Positions 1-7,094 of a DNA stretch of 64,000 nt are shown here, in pieces. How positions within the stretch are numbered: the first letter of the stretch is position 1; each line of letters starts with the position of its first letter. This DNA comes from UBA5069 sp964560495 (GTDB taxonomy: Bacteria; Chloroflexota; Anaerolineae; Caldilineales; Caldilineaceae): the NCBI GenBank assembly GCA_964560495.1, contig CAZLMM010000014.1:35530-99529 (forward strand). Reading direction: 5' to 3'. The notes under the pieces are model-generated. The model was given only the letters and a program-made list of their open reading frames with translations. It ran no database searches and was not told the DNA's origin. The position numbers were made by a program, and so were the translations under genes.

Positions 1-418
1 ACAGCCGAAACCACTCTTCATCAAACTCTTCGCTGCCTTCGATCACCAGGTGCGGAAGCAGGCGCAGAGGCGTCGTGCGCTGGAGAGTGTCACTCAACTG
101 GGCAATCTGCACGAACGTGGGAGAGATGCGGTCATAGCCGGCTTGCGCAAGAAGATCATCCAGGTCGGCAGGCTGGGCTGCCGGAGTGATCTGGAAACGC
201 GGCGCCAACCCTTGTTCACGATAGAGATGCTCCACCGCGGCGATCTTCTCCGCGACGCCCGCCGCGCCACTGGCTTCGTTCGGCCAGACGGAATTCGCCC
301 GTCCGGTGACGCCGCCGGCGAAGCGCAACCGCCAGCCATCAAGATGGCGCACCTCCAGGGCGGGCCAGGCGTTGAATACACGCCGCTCGATCTCGAACGC
401 AAGTTGTGCAGTATCCAT
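1..418 (-). CDS. GNAT-family N-acetyltransferase, 3' end cut by window edge
   Basis: Reading down from an ATG at 418 gives an open frame that runs off the left edge, so only the first 139 residues are visible. The start (MDTAQLAFEIERRVFNAWPA) is followed by DGWRLRFAGGVTGRANSVWP, then by the pattern AVEHLYREQGLAPRFQITPA. This is the N-terminal signature of a GNAT subfamily that I know from Chloroflexota and Actinobacteria; the acetyl-CoA binding core would lie beyond the edge. The gene is divergent from the methyltransferase at 576 and shares a 157-bp intergenic region with it that carries two hairpins. The substrate cannot be told. Another plus-strand frame is open here but has no family resemblance. 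Confidence 0.72.
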   Translation of the reverse strand, partial: MDTAQLAFEIERRVFNAWPALEVRHLDGWRLRFAGGVTGRANSVWPNEASGAAGVAEKIAAVEHLYREQGLAPRFQITPAAQPADLDDLLAQAGYDRISPTFVQIAQLSDTLQRTTPLRLLPHLVIEGSEEFDEEWFRL

Positions 419-495
419 GTCAGAAGTATACCACGGTTCGTCTCTTTGCCACCTCTGTGCTACACTCGCAGACGGGCTGCCAGTAGTTGGTGGTC

Positions 496-549
496 GCCAG
501 CCATCGGTTGAAACCGACGGCTGGCAGACAAAACCCGCTGAAGCGGGTT
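496..549. repeat. Two adjacent hairpins between divergent genes
   Basis: The first hairpin pairs 496-509 with 512-525 (GCCAGCCATCGGTT against AACCGACGGCTGGC, one mismatch). The second pairs 532-539 with 542-549 (AACCCGCT/AGCGGGTT). I recall very similar double hairpins as dispersed intergenic repeats in Chloroflexota genomes. It lies between the divergent GNAT and methyltransferase genes, so it could act as an attenuator or simply be a repeat. Confidence 0.55.
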
Positions 550-575
550 GGGGATCTATCTACACAAAGGATGTT

Positions 576-1451
576 ATGGCCGATCCAGAATTATCGAATT
601 ACGCCCTGCTCGATTCGGGCGATATGCAAAAGCTAGAGCGCATCGGGACCTATCGCCTGGTGCGCCCGGCGCCCCAGGCCATCTGGACGCCGCGCCTCCC
701 CAAGGTCGAATGGAACAAAGTCGACGGCGTCTATGTGCGTGAGAGTGAAGGCGGCGGCCATTGGGAGTGGAAGACCAAGGTCAAGCGCGAGTTCACCGTG
801 CTCTACGGTCATCTCTCCTTTGAGATTCACCTGACCAATTTCGGCCACATGGGATTGTTTCCCGAACAGGCGGCCCAGTGGGATTGGTTGCGCCAGCATA
901 TCCGCGCTCGCATGGCGCGCACCCACGACCGTAACCTCTATATCCTCAATCTCTTCGGCTACACGGGCGGTAGTACGCTGGCGTGTAGCCAGGCAGGAGC
1001 ACATCTGGTGCATGTGGACGCTGCCAAAGCCGTCGTCGATTGGGCGCGCAAGAACACTCAACTCTGCGCTCTCGACGACCGCCCCATTCGATGGCTGGTG
1101 GATGACGCGCTCAAATTCCTCAAGCGAGAACAACGCCGCTCCACACGTTACCAGGGCATCATCCTCGACCCACCCTCCTTCGGTCGCGGCCCCCAGGGCG
1201 AGGTCTTCAAGATCGAGAAAGACCTGATCCCCCTGTTGGAGTTGTGTCGGGAGCTTTTGGCCGACGACGCCCTCTTCGTACTCTATAGCTGCCACACACC
1301 CGGCTTTACCCCCATCGCCATGAGCAACCAGTTGGCGGATGTGGTGAGCGGGCGGCGCGGCGCGCTCGAAGGCGGCGAGATGACCGTCGCTGACAGCGAA
1401 GGGCGTCTGCTGCCCAGCGGCGCCTATGCCCGCTGGCTAGCAGAACGATAG
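576..1451 (+). CDS. Class I SAM-dependent methyltransferase (RlmI/RlmK-like)
   Basis: This encodes a 291-residue protein. The start is the ATG at 576, preceded by AAGG at 567-570; an upstream extension of the open frame to 306 is unlikely because it crosses the intergenic hairpins. The SAM-binding motif I is NLFGYTGGSTLACSQAGA, followed by the acidic loop VHVDAAKAVVDWARKN and motif IV DPPSFGRGPQGEVFKIEKDL. DPPSF and the helix after it are typical of the RlmI/RlmK rRNA m5C/m7G methyltransferases, though the N-terminal PUA domain of RlmI is absent. It is probably a cytoplasmic rRNA or nucleic-acid methyltransferase. The next gene, 16 bp downstream, is also an RNA methyltransferase, which suggests co-transcription. 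The exact target base is not visible. Confidence 0.85.
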   Translation: MADPELSNYALLDSGDMQKLERIGTYRLVRPAPQAIWTPRLPKVEWNKVDGVYVRESEGGGHWEWKTKVKREFTVLYGHLSFEIHLTNFGHMGLFPEQAAQWDWLRQHIRARMARTHDRNLYILNLFGYTGGSTLACSQAGAHLVHVDAAKAVVDWARKNTQLCALDDRPIRWLVDDALKFLKREQRRSTRYQGIILDPPSFGRGPQGEVFKIEKDLIPLLELCRELLADDALFVLYSCHTPGFTPIAMSNQLADVVSGRRGALEGGEMTVADSEGRLLPSGAYARWLAER

Positions 1452-1467
1452 TCAGACGAAACGCTTC

Positions 1468-2277
1468 ATGCCCATTGAGATCACTAGCACAGCCAACGCT
1501 CGCATCAAGGAAACGCTGCGCCTGGAGAAACGCGGCGAGCGGGATCGACGACGGTCGATGTTGATCGAAGGCGCTCGCGAAGTGGAGCGGGCGCTGGCTG
1601 CCGGCGTCATCCCCCGCGAAGCCTATGTCTGTCGCGATCTCCTTATCGTCCCGGCAGATCTTGACGCCTTTCAGCGGTTGCAGACATTGGAGCGCCAGGG
1701 CGTTACGCAGCTCTTTCTCGTCAGCGCACCGGTCTACGCCAGACTCGTCGTGCGCGAGCAGAGCGGTGGAATCTTGCTGATTGCTCCCTATCTTGAGCGC
1801 GCACTGACAGAGACGCGCTTGAGCGCTAATCCTTTCGTGGCTGTGATCGAGGGAGTGGAAAAGCCGGGCAACCTGGGCGCCATCCTACGCAGCGCCGACG
1901 GCGCGGGTGTTGATCTGGTCATCGTCACCCAGGGCGGTACAGACATCTACAACCCAAACGTGGTGCGGGCCAGCCTGGGCGCACTCTTCACAGTACCTGT
2001 TGTCGCATGTTCCACAGCAGAAGCAATCGACTGGCTGAAAAGCCGCCGCATCAAGATCATCGCCGCCTCGCCTGAAGGAAACCTTTCCTACACGAAAGTT
2101 GACATGACCGGAGCAGTCGCTTTGGTATTAGGCAGCGAAGCATGGGGGCTGAGTGATGCGTGGCGCAGCAGCGCAGATGAGTTGGTTTCCATTCCCATGG
2201 CTGGGGTCATCGACAGTCTCAATCTCTCTACTTCAGCCGCGCTCCTCTTCTACGAAGTCGTGCGACAGCGCGCTTAA
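1468..2277 (+). CDS. TrmH/SpoU family RNA 2'-O-ribose methyltransferase
   Basis: A 269-residue protein with the two-domain layout of SpoU enzymes. The N-terminal substrate-binding part runs from about residue 1 to 100 (TSTANARIKETLRLEKR, then LIEGAREVERALAAG). The C-terminal SPOUT trefoil-knot domain has motif 1 (EGVEKPGNLGAILRSADGAG), motif 2 (VLGSEAWGLSD) and motif 3 (IPMAGVIDSLNLSTSAALLFYEVVRQ). All three are intact, including the Asn/Arg of NLGAILR. It would transfer a methyl group from SAM to a ribose 2'-OH in 23S rRNA or tRNA; the target cannot be named. It follows the RlmI-like gene by 16 bp. Confidence 0.9.
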   Translation: MPIEITSTANARIKETLRLEKRGERDRRRSMLIEGAREVERALAAGVIPREAYVCRDLLIVPADLDAFQRLQTLERQGVTQLFLVSAPVYARLVVREQSGGILLIAPYLERALTETRLSANPFVAVIEGVEKPGNLGAILRSADGAGVDLVIVTQGGTDIYNPNVVRASLGALFTVPVVACSTAEAIDWLKSRRIKIIAASPEGNLSYTKVDMTGAVALVLGSEAWGLSDAWRSSADELVSIPMAGVIDSLNLSTSAALLFYEVVRQRA

Positions 2278-2388
2278 CCCAGGTTAACTCCCCTCGCAAA
2301 CGCGGTTTCAGGATAGGCTCTAAGCAAGTTGCCAATCCGCCGCGGGCGCGCCGTCCCCCCATGCGCCAAAACTGGCGTCCTGCACCCC

Positions 2389-2417
2389 TTGATCTCACCC
2401 ATCTCCCATGCTATGGT
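2389..2417 (+). promoter_or_regulatory. Sigma-70-like promoter upstream of small ORF and iron-binding lipoprotein
   Basis: TTGATC at 2389-2394 and TATGGT at 2412-2417 are separated by exactly 17 bp and lie about 75 bp before the start codon of the small ORF at 2492. This is the best -35/-10 pair in the gap after the TrmH gene. Confidence 0.45.
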
Positions 2418-2491
2418 ATGCACCACGCCGCCCAATCTGACAGCGGCGCAAAAGATTCCATTGGACTGTAATGTGGAAAGGTATCGAAGCA

Positions 2492-2632
2492 ATGATTGAC
2501 ACTCTGCAAATGGGGCTGGCCCTTGCCATCGGCGGGATCGGTCTGTTCCTGGTTGTTCACTTACGCAATGTCCGCGCCGCGGCGGCCGGTGCGTCGCCCA
2601 TGACCCGTTCACAAGAAGGAGGCGTCCGGTGA
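2492..2632 (+). CDS. Small single-span membrane protein, translationally coupled
   Basis: A 46-codon ORF (start ATG 2492 with GGAAAGG at 2475-2481; an in-frame ATG at 2471 would add seven residues). It has one hydrophobic stretch, LALAIGGIGLFLVV, followed by a basic HLRNVRAAAAG tail. Its stop codon TGA (2630-2632) overlaps the GTG start of the next gene (2629-2631), so the two share GTGA. A strong Shine-Dalgarno, AGAAGGAGG at 2614-2622, lies inside its 3' end. I do not recognise the family. It could be a real small protein or a leader whose translation opens the downstream start. Confidence 0.45.
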   Translation: MIDTLQMGLALAIGGIGLFLVVHLRNVRAAAAGASPMTRSQEGGVR

Positions 2633-3699
2633 GACGTCAGATCATTCAGAGATCGAACCTGGCGCTGCTGGGTGTGACATTCGCGCTTGTCCTGGCGATC
2701 ACAGGGTGCCAGGCAGTGTCGCCAGCCAGCGAAGGCGCTGCCTCCACCGCAGCGACCGGCGCCGCAGAGACGCTCACCGTCTACTCTGGGCGCAGTGAGA
2801 ATCTGGTTGCGCCAGTCATCGAAAAGTTCGAGGCTGCTGCTGGCGTCAATGTGGATGTACGCTATGGCAGCACAAGCGAGATGGCGGCCACAATTCTGGA
2901 AGAAGGGGACAACTCGCCCGCCGATGTTTTCTTCGCCCAAGACGCTGGCGCGCTGGGCGCGGTGGCGAAGGAAGGACGGCTGGCCGAATTGCCAGTGGAG
3001 ATTCTGGACCAGGTGGAGGAAAAGTATCGTAGCGCCAACGACAACTGGGTGGGCGTAAGTGGGCGTGCGCGCGTGCTCGTCTATAACACCAACAACATCG
3101 CGCCCGAAGACTTACCCGCCAATGTCTACGAATTGACCGATCCCAAGTGGCAGGGTCGCGTGGGTTGGGCGCCGACCAATGGCAGTTTCCAGGCCTTTGT
3201 CACAGCCATGCGGCTCTTGGACGGCGATGAAAAGACACGCCAATGGCTAACGGACATGCTCGCCAATGGCGTTCAAATCTACGACAACAACACAAGCATC
3301 GTCAACGCCGTCGGCGCTGGCGAGATCGACCTGGGTCTGGTGAATCACTACTACCTCTATCAGTTTCTCAAAGAGCAGGGAGAAGGCTTCCCTGCAGCGA
3401 ATCACTTCTTCCCCGAGCCGGGCGCAGGCTCTATCGTCAATGTAGCTGGCGTGGGCATTCTCGACACCACCGCCCACCGCGAGCTGGCAGAGCAATTCAT
3501 CGCCTATTTGCTGGGCAATGAAGCGCAGCAATACTTCGCCGATGAAACCGTTGAGTATCCCCTCGCCGGCGAAGACATCGCCGTCAATCCTACCCTGAAA
3601 CCCTTGGCTGAGATTGCCATCCCCAACCTTGACCTCAGTCAACTTGAGGATTTGCAGGCCACCCTGCAAATGTTGGAAGAGACAGGAGTGTTGCAATAA
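2629..3699 (+). CDS. Ferric-iron ABC transporter substrate-binding lipoprotein (FutA/FbpA-like)
   Basis: A 356-residue exported protein starting at GTG 2629, seven bases after AGAAGGAGG. The signal peptide ends in the lipobox AITGC, so the mature protein should be lipid-anchored at Cys. After a Ser/Ala-rich spacer it begins LTVYSGRSENLVAPVIEKFE, the typical opening of the FbpA/FutA/AfuA group. Further landmarks are RYGSTSEMAATILEEG, SPADVFFAQDAGALGAVAKE, WVGVSGRARVLVYNT and a late YFADETVEYPL. The last part resembles the region holding the C-terminal Tyr ligands for Fe3+ in this family. It would deliver ferric iron to an inner-membrane ABC permease. No permease or ATPase gene is next to it, so it is an orphan here. 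A 14-bp hairpin follows the stop codon. Confidence 0.85.
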   Translation: MRRQIIQRSNLALLGVTFALVLAITGCQAVSPASEGAASTAATGAAETLTVYSGRSENLVAPVIEKFEAAAGVNVDVRYGSTSEMAATILEEGDNSPADVFFAQDAGALGAVAKEGRLAELPVEILDQVEEKYRSANDNWVGVSGRARVLVYNTNNIAPEDLPANVYELTDPKWQGRVGWAPTNGSFQAFVTAMRLLDGDEKTRQWLTDMLANGVQIYDNNTSIVNAVGAGEIDLGLVNHYYLYQFLKEQGEGFPAANHFFPEPGAGSIVNVAGVGILDTTAHRELAEQFIAYLLGNEAQQYFADETVEYPLAGEDIAVNPTLKPLAEIAIPNLDLSQLEDLQATLQMLEETGVLQ

Positions 3700-3703
3700 T
3701 CGG

Positions 3704-3741
3704 AACGAGTGGGGAGAGAGCTGGCTTTCTCCCCACTCGTT
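3704..3741. terminator. Perfect 14-bp hairpin between convergent genes
   Basis: Arms 3704-3717 and 3728-3741 are exact complements (AACGAGTGGGGAGA / TCTCCCCACTCGTT) with a 10-nt loop. It begins four bases after the lipoprotein stop codon and runs into the polymerase stop codon on the other strand (3740-3742). The position between convergent genes suggests a bidirectional terminator, but there is no T-run on either side. Confidence 0.55.
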
Positions 3742-6700
3742 ATCCCCCGTTTGCGACGACTTCCTCCACTCGAAAACACCCGCCGCCCCAGGCATCCACC
3801 ACCCAGCGACCAGACAATTGCAACGGCTGCCATGCCTGCGGGCGCGTCCCACCCATCGCCATGACATAGGAGCGTCCATCGCTCAGAAAGTAGCCTTTGC
3901 CGCCGGTCCAACCTGGGAGACGCACAGCATGAATGAGAACCCTGCGCCCCGGTTGGCCGGCCAGGTCCGCCAGCGGTGTTGCGTTTTCCGGCGGCGCAGC
4001 AAGATCCAACGGATGGACGGTGAGCGGATAGCCGAGCAGATGCTGTTCCCAGGCCATACGCTGGGCTGGCGTCTCTGCTGGCGGGTCGCTGACGGTGAAG
4101 TCAAAGGCCATCTGCATCCCCTCCCGACCCATCCGTTCCATCTCGGCCAACAGTCCCGCTCGGCTCGCCCCCAGACCATCCAGCGCCCCACACTGCACGA
4201 GATGGGTCAACTCCTTTGCCTGGAGCTGAACTCTTGCACACAGATCCATCGGACCACTGAACGGCCCTTCATGTCGGGCCGCAACGATGTCTGCGATGGC
4301 GCTATGACGCAAGTCGCGCACCTGGCCCAGCCCCATGTAGAGCGCAAAGCCCTCGTTATTGGTCTCCAGGGTGAATTCGTACTGGCTCACGTTGATGTGC
4401 GGAGGATGCACCTTGAGCCCCAGCCGGACAGCCTCGGCCATGTAGACTGCAGGATGATGAAAACCACCCCAATCGGCCAGACGTGCGCACAGAAAGGCGG
4501 CGGGCCAGTGGGCTTTGAGATAGGCCGAGCGATAACTCACATCAGCATAGGCGGTCGCGTGCCCCTGGTTGAAACCATAGCCGGCGAAGGCCTGCACCTG
4601 CTCCCACAGCGTGGCAGCCTGTTGCGGCGAAAAACCGGGACCGCGGTCATTGCGCTGGCAACCTGACACAAAGCGCGTGCGCAGGGCAGCGATGGCCTCT
4701 GGTCGAAACTTGCTCATCCCCTTGCGCAGTTCCTCGGCCTCGGCCCAGGATAGGCCGGCGATCTCGGTGGCGACGCGCAGAATCTGTTCTTGAAAGAGCA
4801 GAACGCCCTGCGTTGGACGGAGAATCGGCGCCAATGCCGGATGGAGAAAGGTCACTGGCTCTTCACCCCGATAGCGACGCACGAAAGACGCCGCCATTCC
4901 GCCCGTGGCCGGCCCCGGTTTGAAGAACGCATTCGCAACTGCCAGGTCGCGCACCGTGGCCGCCCGCAATTGACGCAGGGTGCGCTGCGCTCCCTCGGAT
5001 TCGCATTGAAAAACGCCCACAGCATCGCCCCGCGCCAACAGCGCCGCCGTGGCGGGGTCATTCATTGGAATGGCGTTTAGGGTGAAGGTGGAGTCGAAGT
5101 GTGTCTGCACCAGCTCAGCGGCGTCCGCCAGCACGGTCAACGCCCGAATGCCCAGCAAATCCATCTTGGGCAAGCCGATGGCCTCCACATCGTCGTGGTC
5201 GAACTGGGTGATGAGAAACCCCTTTGACGCCCACTGCACTGGAACGACATCCGTGAGTGGGCCGGGCGTCACGACGACGCCGCCTGGGTGGACGCTGAGA
5301 TGGTCGGGCTGCCCCACCAGTGCGTAGGCGTCAGCCAATGCCAGACGTTCGGTCGGGTCGTCGATTTGGCGAAGCAGCGTCTCCACATCAGAATGGACGC
5401 GGCGTCGGGGATCAGGATGCCATGCATCGGGCAGCAGGCTGACCAGCTGCTTGATTGCGTCCTCGCTCAGCCCGTAAGCCTTTCCCACCTCGCGCACGGC
5501 CGAACGCGGCTGAAATGTGTTCACGGTCGCCACCAAGGCCACCCGCTCCGCCCCATAGGTGCGGCGCACATAGTCGAGCACTTCGTCACGTCGTCGGCTG
5601 CAAAAATCCAGATCGATGTCAGGCAGACTCGTGCGCGCCGGGTTCAGAAACCTCTCAAAGAGAAGGTCATTGGCGATGGGATCGACCGTCGTGATGCCCA
5701 GGCAATAGGCGACCAGGGAGTTGGCTACGCTGCCGCGCGTGCTGACAGGAATCGAACGACTGCGGGCGAAACGCACCACATCGGCCACCAGGAGAAAAAA
5801 TGGAGCAAAACCATGAGAGCCGATGGCCTCCAGTTCGTTGCTCAGGCGTGCAAGAACAACAGGATCGTGGCCAAAACGCTCGTGCAATCCCGCTTGCGCC
5901 AGTCGCGCCAGCGCAGCATCAGGCGTTTCGTTTTTGGGCAGCGTCAGCGCCGGCCAAAGCGGACGACCGTCAGGCAGCGAGGGTTGGCACTCAGCCACGA
6001 TCTCACCGACGGCAGCCAGCGCCTGGGGCATCGCTTGAAAACGTTGACCCATCTCGCCAGGGGAGAGCCAGTGAACCGTCCTCGTTTCATCGCCGCCGCC
6101 AGATGCGTCCTCCGGCGACAGGTCGGCCAGGGTGACATTGCGCTTGATGGCGGCCAGCAGGCGCAGCAGAGGTCGTTCACCAGCGCGCAACGTATGGACA
6201 GGCTGCGCCGCCGCGCTGCGCACGCCGACGCGTTGGGCCAGAGCCATGGTTGCGCGCCCAAGCTGGACATCCGCCGGCGTGTGCAGCTCGACCGTCAGAC
6301 AGAAATACGCGTCGAAGACCCGGGCCAGCGCAGTCGCTACACGCAGGGCGGACCCATCATCCCCCATGCGCAGAGCATCGTCAACCCAGCTTCCCCGGCC
6401 ACCGCACAGGCAGAAAAGCCCGGAGCGGTTTTCCGCCAGGCTCTGCCAGGGGACGCCCCGCTGTTGCAGCGCCTCCCGGTCAGGGACGCCTTGCAATAGC
6501 GAAGAGAGACGACACAGGGAACGGTAGCCGTCTGCGTTGCGCGCCAGCAAAACGACGTCGCCCCTTGTCCCAGCGGCCCCATCCACGCCAGCCACGGTCA
6601 GCGTCATGCCGACGATCGGCTGGACGCCGGCAGCGCTGCACGCCCGGTTGAAAGAGATGACTCCGTAGAGCGCATTGCGATCGGTCAGGGCCAAATGGGT

Positions 6701-6814
6701 CAATCCATCCCCCTGCGCTCGAGCAACCAGCCCCGAAATGGGAGCGACGGCGCCGAGCAGCGTGAAGTGGGAATGGACCCGCAGGTGCGTGAATGAAGTA
6801 AGCGGATCGGTCAT
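3740..6814 (-). CDS. DNA polymerase III alpha subunit (DnaE or DnaE2 type)
   Basis: A 1,024-residue C-family polymerase. The N-terminal PHP domain starts FTHLRVHSHFTLLGAV and continues ALTDRNALYGVISF. The polymerase core has SRGSVANSLVAYCLGIT, the catalytic aspartates in LPDIDLDF near residue 400, the conserved block STRGSVAN before it, and KMDLLGIRALTVL for the third Asp. Then come GFNQGHATAYADVSYRSAYL and WPAAFLCARLADWGGFHHP. A short OB-like C-terminal region ends the protein. Its length is closer to DnaE2/ImuC (about 1,050) than to replicative DnaE1 (about 1,160), and no tau-binding tail is seen. No imuA/imuB genes are nearby, so the replicative versus error-prone role is unresolved. It is divergent from ftsH. 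Confidence 0.88.
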   Translation of the reverse strand: MTDPLTSFTHLRVHSHFTLLGAVAPISGLVARAQGDGLTHLALTDRNALYGVISFNRACSAAGVQPIVGMTLTVAGVDGAAGTRGDVVLLARNADGYRSLCRLSSLLQGVPDREALQQRGVPWQSLAENRSGLFCLCGGRGSWVDDALRMGDDGSALRVATALARVFDAYFCLTVELHTPADVQLGRATMALAQRVGVRSAAAQPVHTLRAGERPLLRLLAAIKRNVTLADLSPEDASGGGDETRTVHWLSPGEMGQRFQAMPQALAAVGEIVAECQPSLPDGRPLWPALTLPKNETPDAALARLAQAGLHERFGHDPVVLARLSNELEAIGSHGFAPFFLLVADVVRFARSRSIPVSTRGSVANSLVAYCLGITTVDPIANDLLFERFLNPARTSLPDIDLDFCSRRRDEVLDYVRRTYGAERVALVATVNTFQPRSAVREVGKAYGLSEDAIKQLVSLLPDAWHPDPRRRVHSDVETLLRQIDDPTERLALADAYALVGQPDHLSVHPGGVVVTPGPLTDVVPVQWASKGFLITQFDHDDVEAIGLPKMDLLGIRALTVLADAAELVQTHFDSTFTLNAIPMNDPATAALLARGDAVGVFQCESEGAQRTLRQLRAATVRDLAVANAFFKPGPATGGMAASFVRRYRGEEPVTFLHPALAPILRPTQGVLLFQEQILRVATEIAGLSWAEAEELRKGMSKFRPEAIAALRTRFVSGCQRNDRGPGFSPQQAATLWEQVQAFAGYGFNQGHATAYADVSYRSAYLKAHWPAAFLCARLADWGGFHHPAVYMAEAVRLGLKVHPPHINVSQYEFTLETNNEGFALYMGLGQVRDLRHSAIADIVAARHEGPFSGPMDLCARVQLQAKELTHLVQCGALDGLGASRAGLLAEMERMGREGMQMAFDFTVSDPPAETPAQRMAWEQHLLGYPLTVHPLDLAAPPENATPLADLAGQPGRRVLIHAVRLPGWTGGKGYFLSDGRSYVMAMGGTRPQAWQPLQLSGRWVVDAWGGGCFRVEEVVANGG

Positions 6815-7023
6815 AGCGTGATCATACGGGGAGATGACGGAAACGCCAAACCGCCAAATGAATCCACTCCTACCAACTTCGAGCAGATTCTACGCTAAGA
6901 TACCTTTGATGTAACGATGTCTGCAAGAAACCGATTCACCTGCACAGGTGCGCTGTAAGCCCTACGCAATAACCACGCATTGTGCGCAGCGTGGTTGTGA
7001 ACGGCAGTCGAATTTACGGTTTG

Positions 7024-7052
7024 TTGACTCTGTTTGCGCCATATGTTAGACT
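7024..7052 (+). promoter_or_regulatory. Sigma-70 promoter of the ftsH run
   Basis: TTGACT (7024-7029), a 17-bp spacer and TAGACT (7047-7052) form a near-consensus promoter about 40 bp before the ftsH start codon. Transcription would begin near 7059. Confidence 0.6.
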
Positions 7053-7056
7053 CATA

Positions 7057-7073
7057 GTGAACAGATTGTTCAC
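7057..7073. promoter_or_regulatory. Operator-like palindrome over the ftsH transcription start
   Basis: GTGAACA (7057-7063), GAT, TGTTCAC (7067-7073) is a perfect 7-bp inverted repeat with a 3-bp centre. It starts four bases after the predicted -10 box and covers the expected start site, the usual place for a repressor site. It does not match CIRCE. Confidence 0.45.
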
Positions 7074-7094
7074 CATTCTTCGAGAAAATAAGAG

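Noticed and set aside
3614..6651. Several plus-strand open frames opposite the DNA polymerase gene
   Set aside because: Frames opposite strongly coding DNA; composition is rich in Arg/Gln/His and has no recognisable domain, whereas the minus strand has all polymerase motifs.
7057..7073. GTGAACAGATTGTTCAC as a LexA/SOS box
   Set aside because: The Gram-positive-type box is GAAC-N4-GTTC; here the spacing is five bases. It is kept only as a palindrome of unknown regulator.
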